This document shows, piece after piece, positions 46,166 through 58,034 of a DNA stretch of 64,000 bases; positions within the stretch are counted from its first letter, which is position 1, and every line of letters starts with the position of its first letter. The translations under genes and the position numbers were made by a program. The stretch is from Ceriagrion tenellum (taxonomy: Eukaryota > Arthropoda > Insecta > Odonata > Coenagrionidae), in contig OY720636.1 in assembly GCA_963169105.1 (NCBI GenBank), positions 140,235,747 to 140,299,746 of the forward strand, in the 5' to 3' direction. The notes beneath the pieces were generated by a model. That model was not told the origin of the DNA. It did not search any database and was given only the letters and a program-made list of their open reading frames with translations.

Positions 46166-49020
46166 ATATTATATTTATTTAGGAATAGCTTTAAGGAAAA
46201 TACTGCCATTACTTCACCAGCTGTGGCGTGCAATAGCAAACACTATATTATAAATTTAAGAGAAGCACTGGAAATGCCTAAATACTATGCACATTTATGA
46301 AGCCCTCTTAAGTTCATTTAATCTAGGTGGGATACATGGCACAGAACATAGAATGCTTCGAAATTCATTCATGCTTACACCAGCAACATATTCATGCCAA
46401 TGAATGCTCAAAGATACATTTTAATTATGCCAGCAAGCTGGGAGCCTCAGTTCGGGGCTCAAATGGGAGCTGGAGGCCGAAAGTATGTACTGCTATTTCT
46501 TTAGCCCCATTCTGATTGATCTGACGACAATCTGTTCCCTATGTACCGGATCACTTCATTTACCAGTCTGCTGGCTGATTCGAATTCACACACTTATAGA
46601 AAGTACTGTGAAAATTATAACAATTCAGGAAAAATTGCACCAATGCCGCTCTTTATCACACGAACCAAATAATTTAAAATACAGAGGAAAAATATGAAAA
46701 ATGAAGCCATCTGCTCTAAGAGATTACTGAACTTTGACTTTAAGTTTACTGAACAACTGATCATGGCGTCAATTTGCTTAAATGCCGCGAAAGGGAATCC
46801 AAGGTTTCACGAAAGAGCGGAGAAGCGCTGGACATTATGGTATTCCCTGAATTCCAAATAAAAAGAGGTGAATTTTGTGAAGGAAATCTCTTAGCACGAC
46901 GCATGCATCCTCCTAAGTACACGGCTTTTCTATAAGCATGCCCACTTGAAGTATGTAACCGCACATGTACGCGGCTGGACGGATGCGTGGAGAAATGCTT
47001 CGGATTAGATCAGGGGCTATTTTATGCACATATGTTCAAGCATTTGCGCCTTATTGCATGTTTACATGATATAATGTTTAGGGTAAATGAGTTCACGCAT
47101 CTACTCGAGCGGGTACATTCATAGTATTAGCATGCCTTTGAAACAACTAATTGACTAACAATTTTTCTTTCCCATACTTTCGTAATCACCGGATATTGCG
47201 AATCGTCTTAATTCGCAAAATTTAATGGTTAACGCAAAAACTCATTGATTTCTTAATTTTTTAGCTTAAGAAATTGCAAGAGTTTTATGATAGGAGGAAT
47301 CGGTGAGCTACAAATGAATAAAGTAATTTCACTCGTCGCCACACTCTTTATGTGGTTTGTGCCGGTAATATTCTACGAAAACGATATCTCTGTAATTGCA
47401 TTCGGAATTCACGATCCTCTTTAAGCAATCTAGGAAATATGCAATGGTAGTAAACGCCGTGGCATAAGGACACTTCAAATGGAGAGGGAGATCGTGCAGA
47501 CAAGCAACTGTATAGTAAATTTCGTGCCAAAGTAACTCACGAAATTCACCTTTCTAAAAGATTTTAAGACATAAAAGTTGAGAAAAATTGAGAAAAGAGA
47601 TATTGACACCGCTGTTGTGTCACAGTGCAGTGCGCGCAAACCTGATGATCGTAGCCATGGGTTTATCAGTCATGCAAATCGGAGAGCCTCTATTAACACA
47701 TCTATACGTTGACTCCAGGGGAAATAAGGCGTAGTAAAAGAAACATGCTATGAAAAGTTTACAAAAAAATTCTCATAAGACTAACTCTCGTTCGCAGATT
47801 TATTACTTAGACCCCTCTCACATTATTATTTTCCTGTCGCATGTTTTCCACACGCATACTTATTTCTTGTCCTCCTCCAATTTCAATCTGCCATTCTCAG
47901 TTCTAACACGAATACCACTTATATTTCTCACTACACCTCTGTGACCGATAAGACTCGCGCTAAATGTCACGTCGCCGATGGTGTCGGGACAAGACATTAA
48001 AGACAGTACCGTTATCTCAATATCTGGCACAACTACAGGTAAAAATTGAGTATAATATTTTTACAACATGAATTTCATGAATAAGTTATGGGTTTGATTC
48101 TTCTTAAAATGCCCGCCACTTTCAGCTATGTCCAAGCTTAAGACAATTCATAAACTTCTTCAGTCACATTCTTGTCATAAAGATTCCCAAAATCATATAT
48201 GCAACCACGATGCAATCAACTAATACGATGCTATTCTTCCACAAATTAGAGATAGTAGAGAAGTGTGACATGAGGAACCCAGCAGCACATTCACCACGTG
48301 AGTCTCGTGGATTCTATCCAGACAGCGACCACCAACCTAACGGATATCCTTTCAAAGGCAAAAATTAGGTTGAGGTTATCTAAGTAAGAGGCTGAGTCGT
48401 AAGAACTCAATGGTTCAAAGAGAAACGTCCCTTGAACTCCAGTTTTTTTGTAATTTAATTCCGAGTAGGCTTTCAAATGTAAATGACGCCGTGCACATAT
48501 TTCTTTTAAATGTCCGCTCCTGAGTTGAAATGTTTATAATAGCAATACTTTCCCGGGAGGTGTTTATGGCAATAGGTCGGACGCGATAAGCTCACCGCTT
48601 CAAGCCTCCCCAAGGACGGAATGAGCCAGTCATAGCAGACACAATATCTCGCCCAAGGGATCGCCTTTCATAGCGAGCCAAGACTCGACTAGAATCGACC
48701 TTCCTCGCCGGGAGGGCAGCCTCCATGTTTGGGCGGGAGAGCCGGTAAAGTTGCACCACTAGTAGTCACCGCGATATTCTTTCTTCAGCTACGGCCCAAA
48801 GGAGATGTGTGAGAAATCGTCAGTGAACCGACACACGGCGCGTGATTCCATAACTGCGTATTAACGAGCAAAGTCATTCAACAAGAGGAAGGCGAGGTAA
48901 AGTATGGTCTCACTCGAGAAGGAAGTTTGGATAGATTATTTTAAAAATAATATATAAAGCATCGCATTGCCATCATAAGTTGTCATCAATGCGAAGATTA
49001 GTTCACAGCAGCTCTCTATT
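46166..49020. other. No recognisable gene
   Basis: Only short chance frames were seen. No repeat borders were identified. Confidence 0.4.
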
Positions 49021-49039
49021 CCACTCTTCTTTCCCCCAA

Positions 49040-49475
49040 TCGCTTTGTTCATACATGGTCATTCACTTGGACGTCCTCTTAAAGGTTGCCTCACGTATTC
49101 TACTCTCGCTCTTCTATTACTCTTTCCATTTTTTTCTCCTTCCTATATCGTTTTAAATGGGCTGTTTCGTCGCAAAATGTGTCCAATATACTTGTCTTGC
49201 GTTATTTGTAGAATTACCATTACGCTTCTTTCCTCTCCACTTCTTCGTTTGCGATTCTTTCCGCCACTCTGACATTCCTCATTCCTCCGTGACACCACAT
49301 CACCATTACTCCCAATCTCTTTTGCTTCGCAGCTGTTAATGGTCCAGGACTCACCTCCATAGAAGAGTATGCTCCAAAAATTTTTCAAATGCCCTTCCTT
49401 ACTTTCAAACTTTTGCCACCTGATTTTAGCATACTCCTCTTCTTTTAGAATGATTTCTTTGCAAAAATCCACTCC
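49040..49475 (-). pseudogene. Decayed LINE reverse transcriptase C-terminal remnant
   Basis: The minus-strand frame (about 109 codons from 49472) has FWSILFYGGESWTINSCEAK, corresponding to the VWSVLLYGSETWTL block. It then has KYIGHILRRN, corresponding to the RYIGHILRR block of RTE/CR1-type LINE proteins. After a stop it continues with ARVEYVRQPLRGRP-like residues, matching the family's basic tail. Stops and low similarity in the middle mark it as dead. It resembles the 2.5 kb remnant but covers a more C-terminal part. Confidence 0.7.
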
Positions 49476-50700
49476 GCTCTCGCTCTCTTTCTCACTTGTT
49501 CCATTGCTGGTTGTCCTCTATCCAAGATAACGAAATTCTTCCAAATAATTGCACTCATCACCCCAGTTCTCCAACTTTTCTTTGCCAAGCTCCTCCAAGT
49601 TCGTGTACCTCTACCAATGACTTACCCTTCAGGGTAGGCGAATCGCACTCTGTAAATCGCAATATTAGGACATCCCGCTGTGTTTGGGTGTAACGATAAG
49701 ATAATGCACGAGCAAGATTGATTCGCTTACAACCCCACCAAAGAGAAAATCTTCCAATATTGATAATCATTAAAAACAGGCACTAAAGTGTACAATGCCA
49801 CCAGAGGGTTGGAATTGAAGCATCACTAGTAAATGGAATCACCGAAATATGCAATGTGTTTTGGCATTCAATGGAGCATAATGCAAAAATACCACTGAAA
49901 TTTTTGCTCCGTGAGGTAGTTGACTATCGCCTAAAAAATTAACCACCGATTTTAATGATCACGACCGATCCATAGCACATGAAAACTGATATCTTTGAAA
50001 TGGTATAATGAGTTGAATCTTGTTGAGAGAAGCTTGTGGTGAATGGAATAGCAGATGTAAGTAAACAAGGACGTAAGCCAAAAGCATATCCCCCTCGCTC
50101 AAGGTGAAAACCATATATCTCGAGGCCGTTAAAAAATTACGCACAAGTTTACCTACGCTTAACGGATGAAAGGCAGCGATACATAAAAACATTATATTAA
50201 ACAGACACGTAGACAGGGGCGTAAACCGATGGGTCCGCAGGATCTGCAATGCTGAGGGCGTGTAGGGGTGGGCCTAAGAGACCCACGAGCTAATATTTTC
50301 ACAGTTCTCTCATGACTCCTCTAGAGCTTGCGTAATTTTGGGTAGTTTTTTCATCTGAGAAACGTATTTAATCACTGCATTTCGCTTCAAATATCAAAAA
50401 TTAACAATAAAGCAATATTTCTGCAAATCAAAAATATTTCAAAAACTAAATCCAGTCCATTCAAATTTACTTTGGCCTTTATATAGTTATAGTGGTTGGT
50501 AGGCCAGCCGGGAGGGTGGGGAGCAAACATAACATTCTTGCGGTTGGGGCATGGGAAAAGCTATTACGCCGCTGACTGAGGGTATAGGGAGGAGTGGTCA
50601 ACTGGAAGTTATAGTTAACCAAGCTGAAAACCGTAGGTGATGAACTGACAAATATTCTACACTTCAGAGACTGAATATGGGAGGAAGTCTTAATAAACGA
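49476..50700. other. No recognisable gene
   Basis: No coding motif or repeat was seen. Confidence 0.4.
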
Positions 50701-50739
50701 CGTCAGAATAAGCTTATTCATAAATATAGATTAAGGATA

Positions 50740-50949
50740 TATCTTGAATTGGTCGAGGAAATTCTTAGGAGGAGGAATATTAGGAGTCTTAAAAACAGGA
50801 GGGCGGGTATGAAGCAGTGTATGGGGGTAAATGAAGCAAAAGAGGTTTGCAAGGATAGGCTAGTATGGAGGATGGTTGATAAAAATATTTTAAGAAGCAT
50901 GGCGGTGGTCACAAATCTTGATCGCCTAACGCAAAATTGGCTACGATAA
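50740..50949 (+). pseudogene. LINE protein C-terminal tail fragment
   Basis: The open frame reads LRRRNIRSLKNRRAG then MGVNEAKEVCKDRLVWR. This resembles the last residues of LINE proteins, where a basic GRPR-type segment is followed by A..DR..WR. Part of it (50770-50810) is repeated at 5.6 kb. No RT palm is present. The opposite strand is also open, so certainty is moderate. Confidence 0.5.
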
Positions 50950-50955
50950 ATTAAT

Positions 50956-51688
50956 TCATGCGGTGAATTACCTGAATAATCATGAGAGTCACATGGGAAA
51001 GTATCAACTTTAAATTTTGCAGCACAAAATGTTTTGTCCATATTCTTCTTCCTTACGCATAATATTTTAATGAGTCGAGTCCCACACTGTAGAATCCGTA
51101 GTAGGGGAAAGGGTTGTATCTTGGGACACTTTTTACATTTTCTTAAAATTCTACTACACACATTTTCTCAAATAAGCAAAACATTTTATAATGCAAAGAC
51201 TGTACTTTTAGGTATCCTTTAGCTAAGAGCACTTTCTGCTAGCTCCAGTTCCTACTCAATTATTCACGTTTGTAACACATGGTGACATTTGTCCTAAGGT
51301 GCAATCTGTGGTTTTACATTGGGATACGGTAACATATTTGAATATTTTAGTTACAGGGATGTGAAATTAAAGATGACTTCATGGAAAAATCTATTATTTA
51401 TTAGAAAATACACTAAAATAAGATTCAGTGAAAATACAGTATAAAAGAAATATTATGTAATGTTTACTTTAAAATAATATCTGGTGGAAAAGCAATATTG
51501 AAAGAATGTCATCCGCGACGTATTGACTGAGTTGGCAATATCTTCACAACAGAAGAGCAGCTAACTGTGCTGACATCATCGACAGTGGGAAATACAAAAT
51601 GGGTCCTTTTCTTTCTCAGGAACTTTACAGTGACGTCTTCATCTGTAGTTTCAACTACCTACCACCCGATATCGACGAAAGATGGGGA
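50956..51688. other. No recognisable gene
   Basis: AT-rich with nothing recognised. Confidence 0.4.
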
Positions 51689-51689
51689 T

Positions 51690-51998
51690 CAGGTCGGTAT
51701 GGTGGCTAGAGTACTGGCTAACCTTACGGACGGCCAGGATTCAAATCCCTGCAGAGGAGGATGTTTTTCAGAGGAAACCCGATCCCTACTTGAGTGTCTT
51801 GTGGAGGGTACTTCAAGTACAGTACTCCGTCTGTCGGATGAGACGTTAAACCGTGGTCCACTTGGCGTCTTTCGTTAAGAGTAGGCTAATGCCGACGCCG
51901 GGTTTCTATCCACCCCTCCTCCCTTACCTATCCCCTATGGCGCAAATGACCTAAGCTGTCGGTCGCCTCCCCAAATATCCAATCCAATCCAATTATAG
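51690..51998 (+). mobile_element. Full-length-looking tRNA-derived SINE, about 305 bp
   Basis: The head has an A-box-like TATGGTGGCTAGAGTACTGG (about 51708-51727) and a B-box-like GGATTCAAATCCC (about 51747-51759). A conserved-looking central part follows, with CGGATGAGACGTTAAACCG, then GCCGACGCCGGGTTTC, and a 3' part GTCGGTCGCCTCCCC. It ends in a short tandem tail, AATCCAATCCAATCCAATT, as usual for SINEs mobilised by a LINE with a matching tail. The 103-codon frame here is not a gene. Confidence 0.75.
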
Positions 51999-51999
51999 A

Positions 52000-54770
52000 A
52001 GGCTAAAAGTATGAACGCTCGTTTCAGTTGCTTGGTGTAGAAATTCAGATGTTCGCTAAATGATAGCTATCCAGCTGCCATATACATTCCACACAAACTG
52101 ACACATGGTATAGACTCATGCATTCATGCATTTTTCAAATTACACGTCAGATAAATCAAGGAGATTTTTAAATTGTAATTTTATATTATATAATAATATA
52201 ATTAATATAACCTCCCGTTACCTTTTCAAACCATTTCATAATTGTCGATGTAATAGGTGGGCCTATACATATTGGAAACAGCTGAGTAACAATTCCGCCT
52301 GCTTCTCCAATAATTACGTAAACAAAGAAATCTTCAACACTTTGGCTCCGTATTTAGTTTACCATAGTTTAATATTTTGTTTTCATTAAAAATGAACGTA
52401 ACTGATTAATTTATATTTTACTTTTCACGTTATTCATTACTATTTCGCCAATATTATGGCTTCTTCCAAAGCACTTTTAAACTAGTTATAGTATGACAGC
52501 TCCGCGTCAGCCGCCATACATTTTGAACTCTGACACCAGACTCCAAAGCGATCAGCAATTTGCAATTGATTTCAAGCCCATGAATTGAAATTCCAGACAG
52601 CAACGTAACGGTGTTTGAATATAAGCTCCAATGTGCGAACTGCTGAAGTTCAAAAACTCATTCTAACATCCGGGGTGTTTTTGCCTTTGAATGCTCTTTT
52701 AGGAGTCACGGAAAATAATGGTGGCATCAACAGATGATATTACATTTGATTAGTTCGAGTGATTTACTTTCATGCACACTGAGAATATTGTGCAACACTT
52801 GGACACTTAGAGGATGCATCAATCGTTTTGTTTTCTTCATTGAAACTGTTCCTTCGTCCCATTCTCCATTCGCCTCCCGTCTTAAGTCATTCCTCCTCAA
52901 TCCCCTACCACTTCTTCCGAACCTTCGGGGATCATCTCACTCACGCCCTTCACAGCTGGGATGGACCGACGGGAAAGTTTCGTTATTTTCGAATGCCGCC
53001 CACTCAAGGAATTACGAAAGAGGGGAGGTTCTCTGAAATCACCCGCAACAGTTAGAAAAACAAGCGTGTGAGCACCAGCATACGAGGAGAAATTTTACTG
53101 CGAGAACTGCGATGCCTTCAGTTCGCACTCTGAACCAATATTTCTCAGGCCCTCAGGAAAAGTAAACACCGTTCAATTTTTAAAGACAGCGCTATATAGA
53201 TAATTGTTTATTTATATTAATTATTTATAGAAATGTATTTGAGTGACAACGAAATATTGCATTACCAATGACTTACGACGCTGGGCAAAGTTTCATGATG
53301 GTACGTCGTCGGGAAAACATTTAAATCAATGTGGCAAGGGTATTCATTTATATACGTACGAAATAGGTATACACAAATATATGAGAGTAAAATCTACATT
53401 TGGATTGTCACCTGAATTACGCGGCTATTATGCATTTCATCATTCTTTGCCTTCGGGATTAGAGTGAATTGAAGACTGTAAGGTTTGACGATACGGGCGA
53501 GCTGTTGTGAGTCACAGATTAGCATGTAAAAACTCAATACTGAGTTATCCCAGAGAAATGAATGAGCTAATATAGTTGGGTCATCATTTCGGATCGAAAA
53601 AATTCTCCCGTAATTTGTTTCCCAACAAAACAAAAGCACCGCGACTTTCCTAAGGGAACGTGAAACTAAATGAATCCGTGCCGCAGCGGGGTTCTGGAGA
53701 TCGTGATTCGCTGAGTCGCTCCCGCCTCCACAACTGCCGTGAGACCACACGCTGCCCGTCCCGATTCACCACGCCACCATTAGAGAGGAATCGAAATTAA
53801 AAATTCCGCATCATGAAAGGAAGGGAGGCATCTTTCATCCTCAGAGTTAAGACATATTACGACCCGATTCGGATGATATAATTTTATAGAAATGAACGCG
53901 GCGACACGGAAAAACAAGGTGCTTTCATGAGCAGCGGGCAATGCTCGTTCATCCAGAATTGCCTGGATTTAACGAAAAAAATTATACCCCTAATTTCCCG
54001 AGAGGGATCCGATTCAACGATCACTGAAGGGTTCCTGTTGTAGCTCTTCCCTCAGCCTCATCAGAATCATAATCCTGCCTTTAATAGCCCATAATTTTCT
54101 TCCGGAACAAACAAGATCTTAAATTCTTCTTTCACCGAGGAGGTTAGAATCGGTAGATTATCGCACCAGCTAATGTGGTATTTTAATTTTAGGAACAAGA
54201 AAACCAGGCGCTTACTGGTCTGGTTGTTATACCCTCTGAACTTGGGACAAAATAAAACGTTGAAAGTCCTCGCATTCGTGGCAAATGAAATAGTGTGAAA
54301 GAAAAACGCATATAAGTCATCACTATCGTATGCGTAACACCAATAATGGTTGGCCTTAGAACAGTTCCTAGCAAGCTTCTTATCCCCAATCGACAGCCCA
54401 TTCTTTCCTCTAATAAGCCGTAACATTGACCCTATGTAAGTCCTTTCCTAAACTCTTCATAGGTAGTTGAATAGTGTTTACTGACAAATAAAGGCATTCC
54501 CACTTCTACTTCAATTCCTCCTTGATCAACATTCTCCCGTCCATCAAACTTTTAAAAATCCCGCGATCCCTCATCGCAACCACGGTTTCCGACTCCTGTA
54601 AATCGTACAAACCAACAATCATCGCCTCACAATTCGCCTTCATCTTCACCTAGACCATCCACCACATCCTCTCCAAATGCCTTCTTCAACCTCACCCACT
54701 TCCACGTCTCTAGATCCACACACACAATTATCCTCATTCTCAGATGAAGTTCCGGAAAATTGTACGATTT
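52000..54770. other. No recognisable gene
   Basis: Frames of 100-119 codons at 52734-53036, 53394-53750 and 54067-54426 carry no recognisable motif, and none has exon support. Confidence 0.35.
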
Positions 54771-54779
54771 ACGTGTTTC

Positions 54780-54925
54780 TGGAATGATGTATATATATAA
54801 AATGTAAATTGTACATATACTATACTCAACTATACATAATTGACCCTCTGGGGTGGGGGTAGAGGGGGCCACCAGGCCTCCTCCCCCAGGTAAAATAAAC
54901 ACTAGTCAAGTCAAGTCAATGTTGT
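54780..54925 (+). mobile_element. Retroelement 3' end with TCAAG tail
   Basis: A pyrimidine/purine block, CCCTCTGGGGTGGGGGTAGA then GGGGGCCACCAGGCCTCC, is followed by AATAAACACTAG and a tandem tail TCAAGTCAAGTCAA. This is the look of a LINE or SINE 3' terminus. The 5' boundary is not defined, and no coding sequence was recognised upstream. Confidence 0.55.
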
Positions 54926-57228
54926 TTTCCCAATATTTCAGCTAACAATCTATCATCGCTGGATTTTTATGACATCGTCCACCACTACACAATAAATGTC
55001 AGTTTGGGAAGTAAAATCGCATCTCTCCTGTCGAGTATATTCTCATGCACATAAGTGAAAAAAGTTACCAAATATAAACAAAAAGAGTGCTACAATATAT
55101 TGTACACATTGAGAAGCTTATTAGTTTTTCATCGAGACATCAGAAACAAATATATGAAATTTATCTCCCACGGCCTCTCTTTAACCATCTAGAGGCACGG
55201 CTGAGGGAGCTCCATTGTAAATAGGAGGAAATATAGCCAAAAGCATTGAAACTGTTACATGGTTCGACCATTTTATTGCGCCAGAGTTACATCTTTCAAC
55301 AAAATATTATGTTACAGGCTCCGATTGGCTTGTTGAAACAGAAGGCAATTCGGCAAAAAAACAATACCCTCAAAATTCCTTCGACCTCTCCCACAGTATT
55401 TGTAGTTTTAAATATTCATCCCAAACTAAGCCTTTAATAATTAGACTGGTGAAATAAGTCTTTAAGTCAAACATATACAACACCGTTGCCATAGTATTCA
55501 CAGTCAAAAACCCTAATTATTTATACAGACCTATAATACTGGATCTGGTTTAATATTCTCTTCAACACCATCCTATCCTAGAATATATTTTACCCTTGTA
55601 TCACGTGCATGTACTAATTTGAAAACATTCACTTCTTACAAGATTTCAAATATCTCTCTCACAAATACTTTCCACGACGTTATCAATTCATTCCTATTCC
55701 GTTCCATTCTCTGAAGCAATCGATTATCCAGTCAACCATTCTTTTGACTCAGCCAAAGTACATTCTCTGCACATGACCAAGTGATCGAAGAGCACCCCTT
55801 CCATGCCAGGCCACAGTTGGAGCGTTTACATTATTTCATGACCCAATTTTTCTCTCCTACCACTGCCTCAAACCAAATTCTCGGATACCAAGCCCGAACT
55901 CAGAGCATTTTGGTGAAGCATAAATGCTTTGTGGTTTTTGAAACCGGAGAGGCAAGGGCGATCGCGAGGGGAAAAGAAGTATATGCAACGTTGATCACAA
56001 GAATTCAATTCAGTCATGGGAACGGAGGAAATTTCCAGCCCGAAGACGGAAGTCGTCCGCTTGGCGGGAAAGACTTATTCTCCGAAGCATTGGTTGGCCG
56101 CGGATGGGTGTCGCTGGCCAAGGGAGTCCGTGGTGGAAGGGAATGTGGGCCGGTGTGGGGAGGGGGTTGTAGAGAGAGGGGTTGACGACCACCCCTCCCC
56201 CGTGCACCTGGCGGGCCCCGCATCAACAGGTGCGAGCACCACCCACTCCACCCTCTCAGACCCCCCCACCTCCCGGAGGAACAAAAGGCGATCTCTTTTT
56301 TAAGGCTGGAGATTACGATCCGAGCCGACCGCCCCTGACTCCTCTCTCCTTTTTCCTATCCCATTACGATTCCTTCACGCTACAAAGCGAATGTTCTAGA
56401 TGAGAGCTTCCTACGGAATCACCTCTACTTCTACAAAACGATATTTTGCTTTTACTTCAAGAGTTAAAAAAATCAAACGCTTAGCACAAGAAAATGTTTC
56501 TACCTCTTCCTAAATTGAGAGCAAATAAAAGAATAGTCATGGAAGATTCTACTACCTCATAAAGCCGCCATACATCAGTTGAGCTAATCATAGGTTAGTT
56601 CTGCTTCTCTATCAGAGAACAGCAAGACATGAAGAAAATCCATCATCAGTCGCAATAAAAATTTAGGGCTAAGTTTTTCGTTGCATTAGAGAACGCAATT
56701 TTTCCAATTTTAACTGATGAATGTGAGCTGGTAGCGAAGAAAACCGCAAGTATGAGGACACGTAGTACAAATTATCAAGTTGCTTCAATTATCATCACGA
56801 AAGCCTCTCAAAGTACGTGGACACAGAGCTGGTGGCAATGCCTGAAAACAATATGTGGTCACGATAAGGCTTGCAGTCTAGTTTTTTCGAAAGGAATTTT
56901 TGCTAGTTAGTGGAATTATTTCTCAGTGTTTTCATCCTTGTACAGTTCAAAGCACTGACAGCACGTTGAAAATGCTTGCGGCGTAACTCTTGTATCTATG
57001 TGAATTTATGCAGCTGTGAAACACACTAATATAAATAGTTTCTCTAGCATTATTAGTATGCCTGTAATGCAATGCATATCGGTGAAATGTCGCCTACTGA
57101 CATGTATCTGCTTGCTCTATCTAATGCGCTAATAGTGGTTACAGCGTTAACGTCAATCTGGCAAATATAGTATATTAAGGTGATAATTCACTCCATTTTA
57201 CACACCCTTGAAGTGGATTGCAGGTGAT
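54926..57228. other. No confident gene; CpG/GC-rich patch 56010-56310
   Basis: Overlapping frames on both strands at 55781-56403 come from a GC-rich patch. No motif was recognised. A promoter-like CpG patch is possible but unsupported. Confidence 0.35.
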
Positions 57229-57654
57229 GTACATTAGGGATTATAATGATAGCACTTAACTTTGTTATTCCACATATATTTACTTTCTACGACGCGGGTT
57301 TCGACGTTCGACGTCATCTTCAGGTGAGAAGAGATACCGCACAGCATGGCTACATATTCATCAGTTCGGGCATTTTATTAAATCCTCTGGGTTTGCTCGC
57401 GAATGGACACAGGAGACTTCAGACCATGATATTGCATTATAATGATAACAGTTAACTTTGTTATTCCACATACCTTTATTTTCTACGACGCGGGTTTCGA
57501 CGTTCGACGTCAATTTCAGGTCACGTGGAACTTCGGAACCCGGGTCGTAGAAAATAAAGATATGTGGAATAACAAAGTTGAGTGTTATCATTATAATGTT
57601 AACAGATTCCACAAAGTTAAGCCTGATACTATCAACTACCAAGTACATTAGGGA
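57229..57654. mobile_element. Foldback/tandem element C with hammerhead-like arms, 12-bp TSD
   Basis: A perfect 12-bp direct repeat GTACATTAGGGA (57229-57240 and 57643-57654) brackets the element. Inside are two direct copies of an arm (57241-57323 and 57437-57519, about 196 bp apart) and one inverted, truncated copy (about 57535-57599). The arm begins TTATAATGATARCAST then TAACTTTGTTATTCCACAT. Tandem plus inverted terminal repeats are known for Penelope-like elements. No protein is present. Confidence 0.75.
57283..57331 (-). ncRNA. Hammerhead-ribozyme-like motif, element C first arm (core intact)
   Basis: Minus strand. CTGAAGA (57323-57317; variable core position 7 is A), extra T, stem II GACGT/ACGTC (perfect, loop CGA), GAAA (57302-57299), stem III ACCCGCGT with one mismatch, T-C and predicted cleavage between 57291 and 57290. 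Stem I pairs six of eight positions. The second direct arm (57483-57525) has CTGAAAT, with two core changes. The inverted third arm keeps only CCCGGGTCGTAG. Confidence 0.5.
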
Positions 57655-58011
57655 TATGGATGGAAAGTAAAAATTTAATTTCTAGACAACACATACGGAC
57701 TTCACCTCGGCTTTTTGTGGAACCTTAAAAGGTTTGGTTCAGTTTTTTTTTTTTATTTCCTAACACAAGATTCCACGAAGATGGGCCTTGTACCGTAGAT
57801 TTCCCGAGTTTTTTGGAAGCTGTCGATTGCGTCAGAAAAAGTTTCAAGACGAAATCGTTCGAACGGAAAGAGCACGAATGAGAAAAAAAAACAATCCGTT
57901 GGACCAAATTTCCGGCGACCGGTGCGGGCGAGAAGAGGCCCACTAACCAACCACGGATCGCATTCGGGAGACAGTGGAAAGGGTTTGGCGGAGGGAATCG
58001 ACAGAGAAGGA

Positions 58012-58034
58012 TTTGAGAGAGAGAGAGAGAGAGG
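58012..58034 (+). repeat. GA microsatellite
   Basis: A run of about ten GA dinucleotides in a purine-rich stretch. Confidence 0.8.

Noticed and set aside
47641..47670. CTGATGATCG as a hammerhead core
   Set aside because: No stem II/GAAA follows and there is no palindromic or TSD context.
51567..51878. 103-codon plus-strand open frame
   Set aside because: It runs through the tRNA-derived SINE at 51690-51998, including its promoter boxes, and has no protein motif.
55781..56303. 134-codon frame and overlapping frames in a GC-rich patch
   Set aside because: Open on both strands with Gly/Pro/Arg-rich translation; a composition artefact.
57361..57651. Similar peptides on both strands (NFVIPH.F.FYD)
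   Set aside because: Both are translations of the same repeated arm of element C read in direct and inverted orientation, not a protein family.
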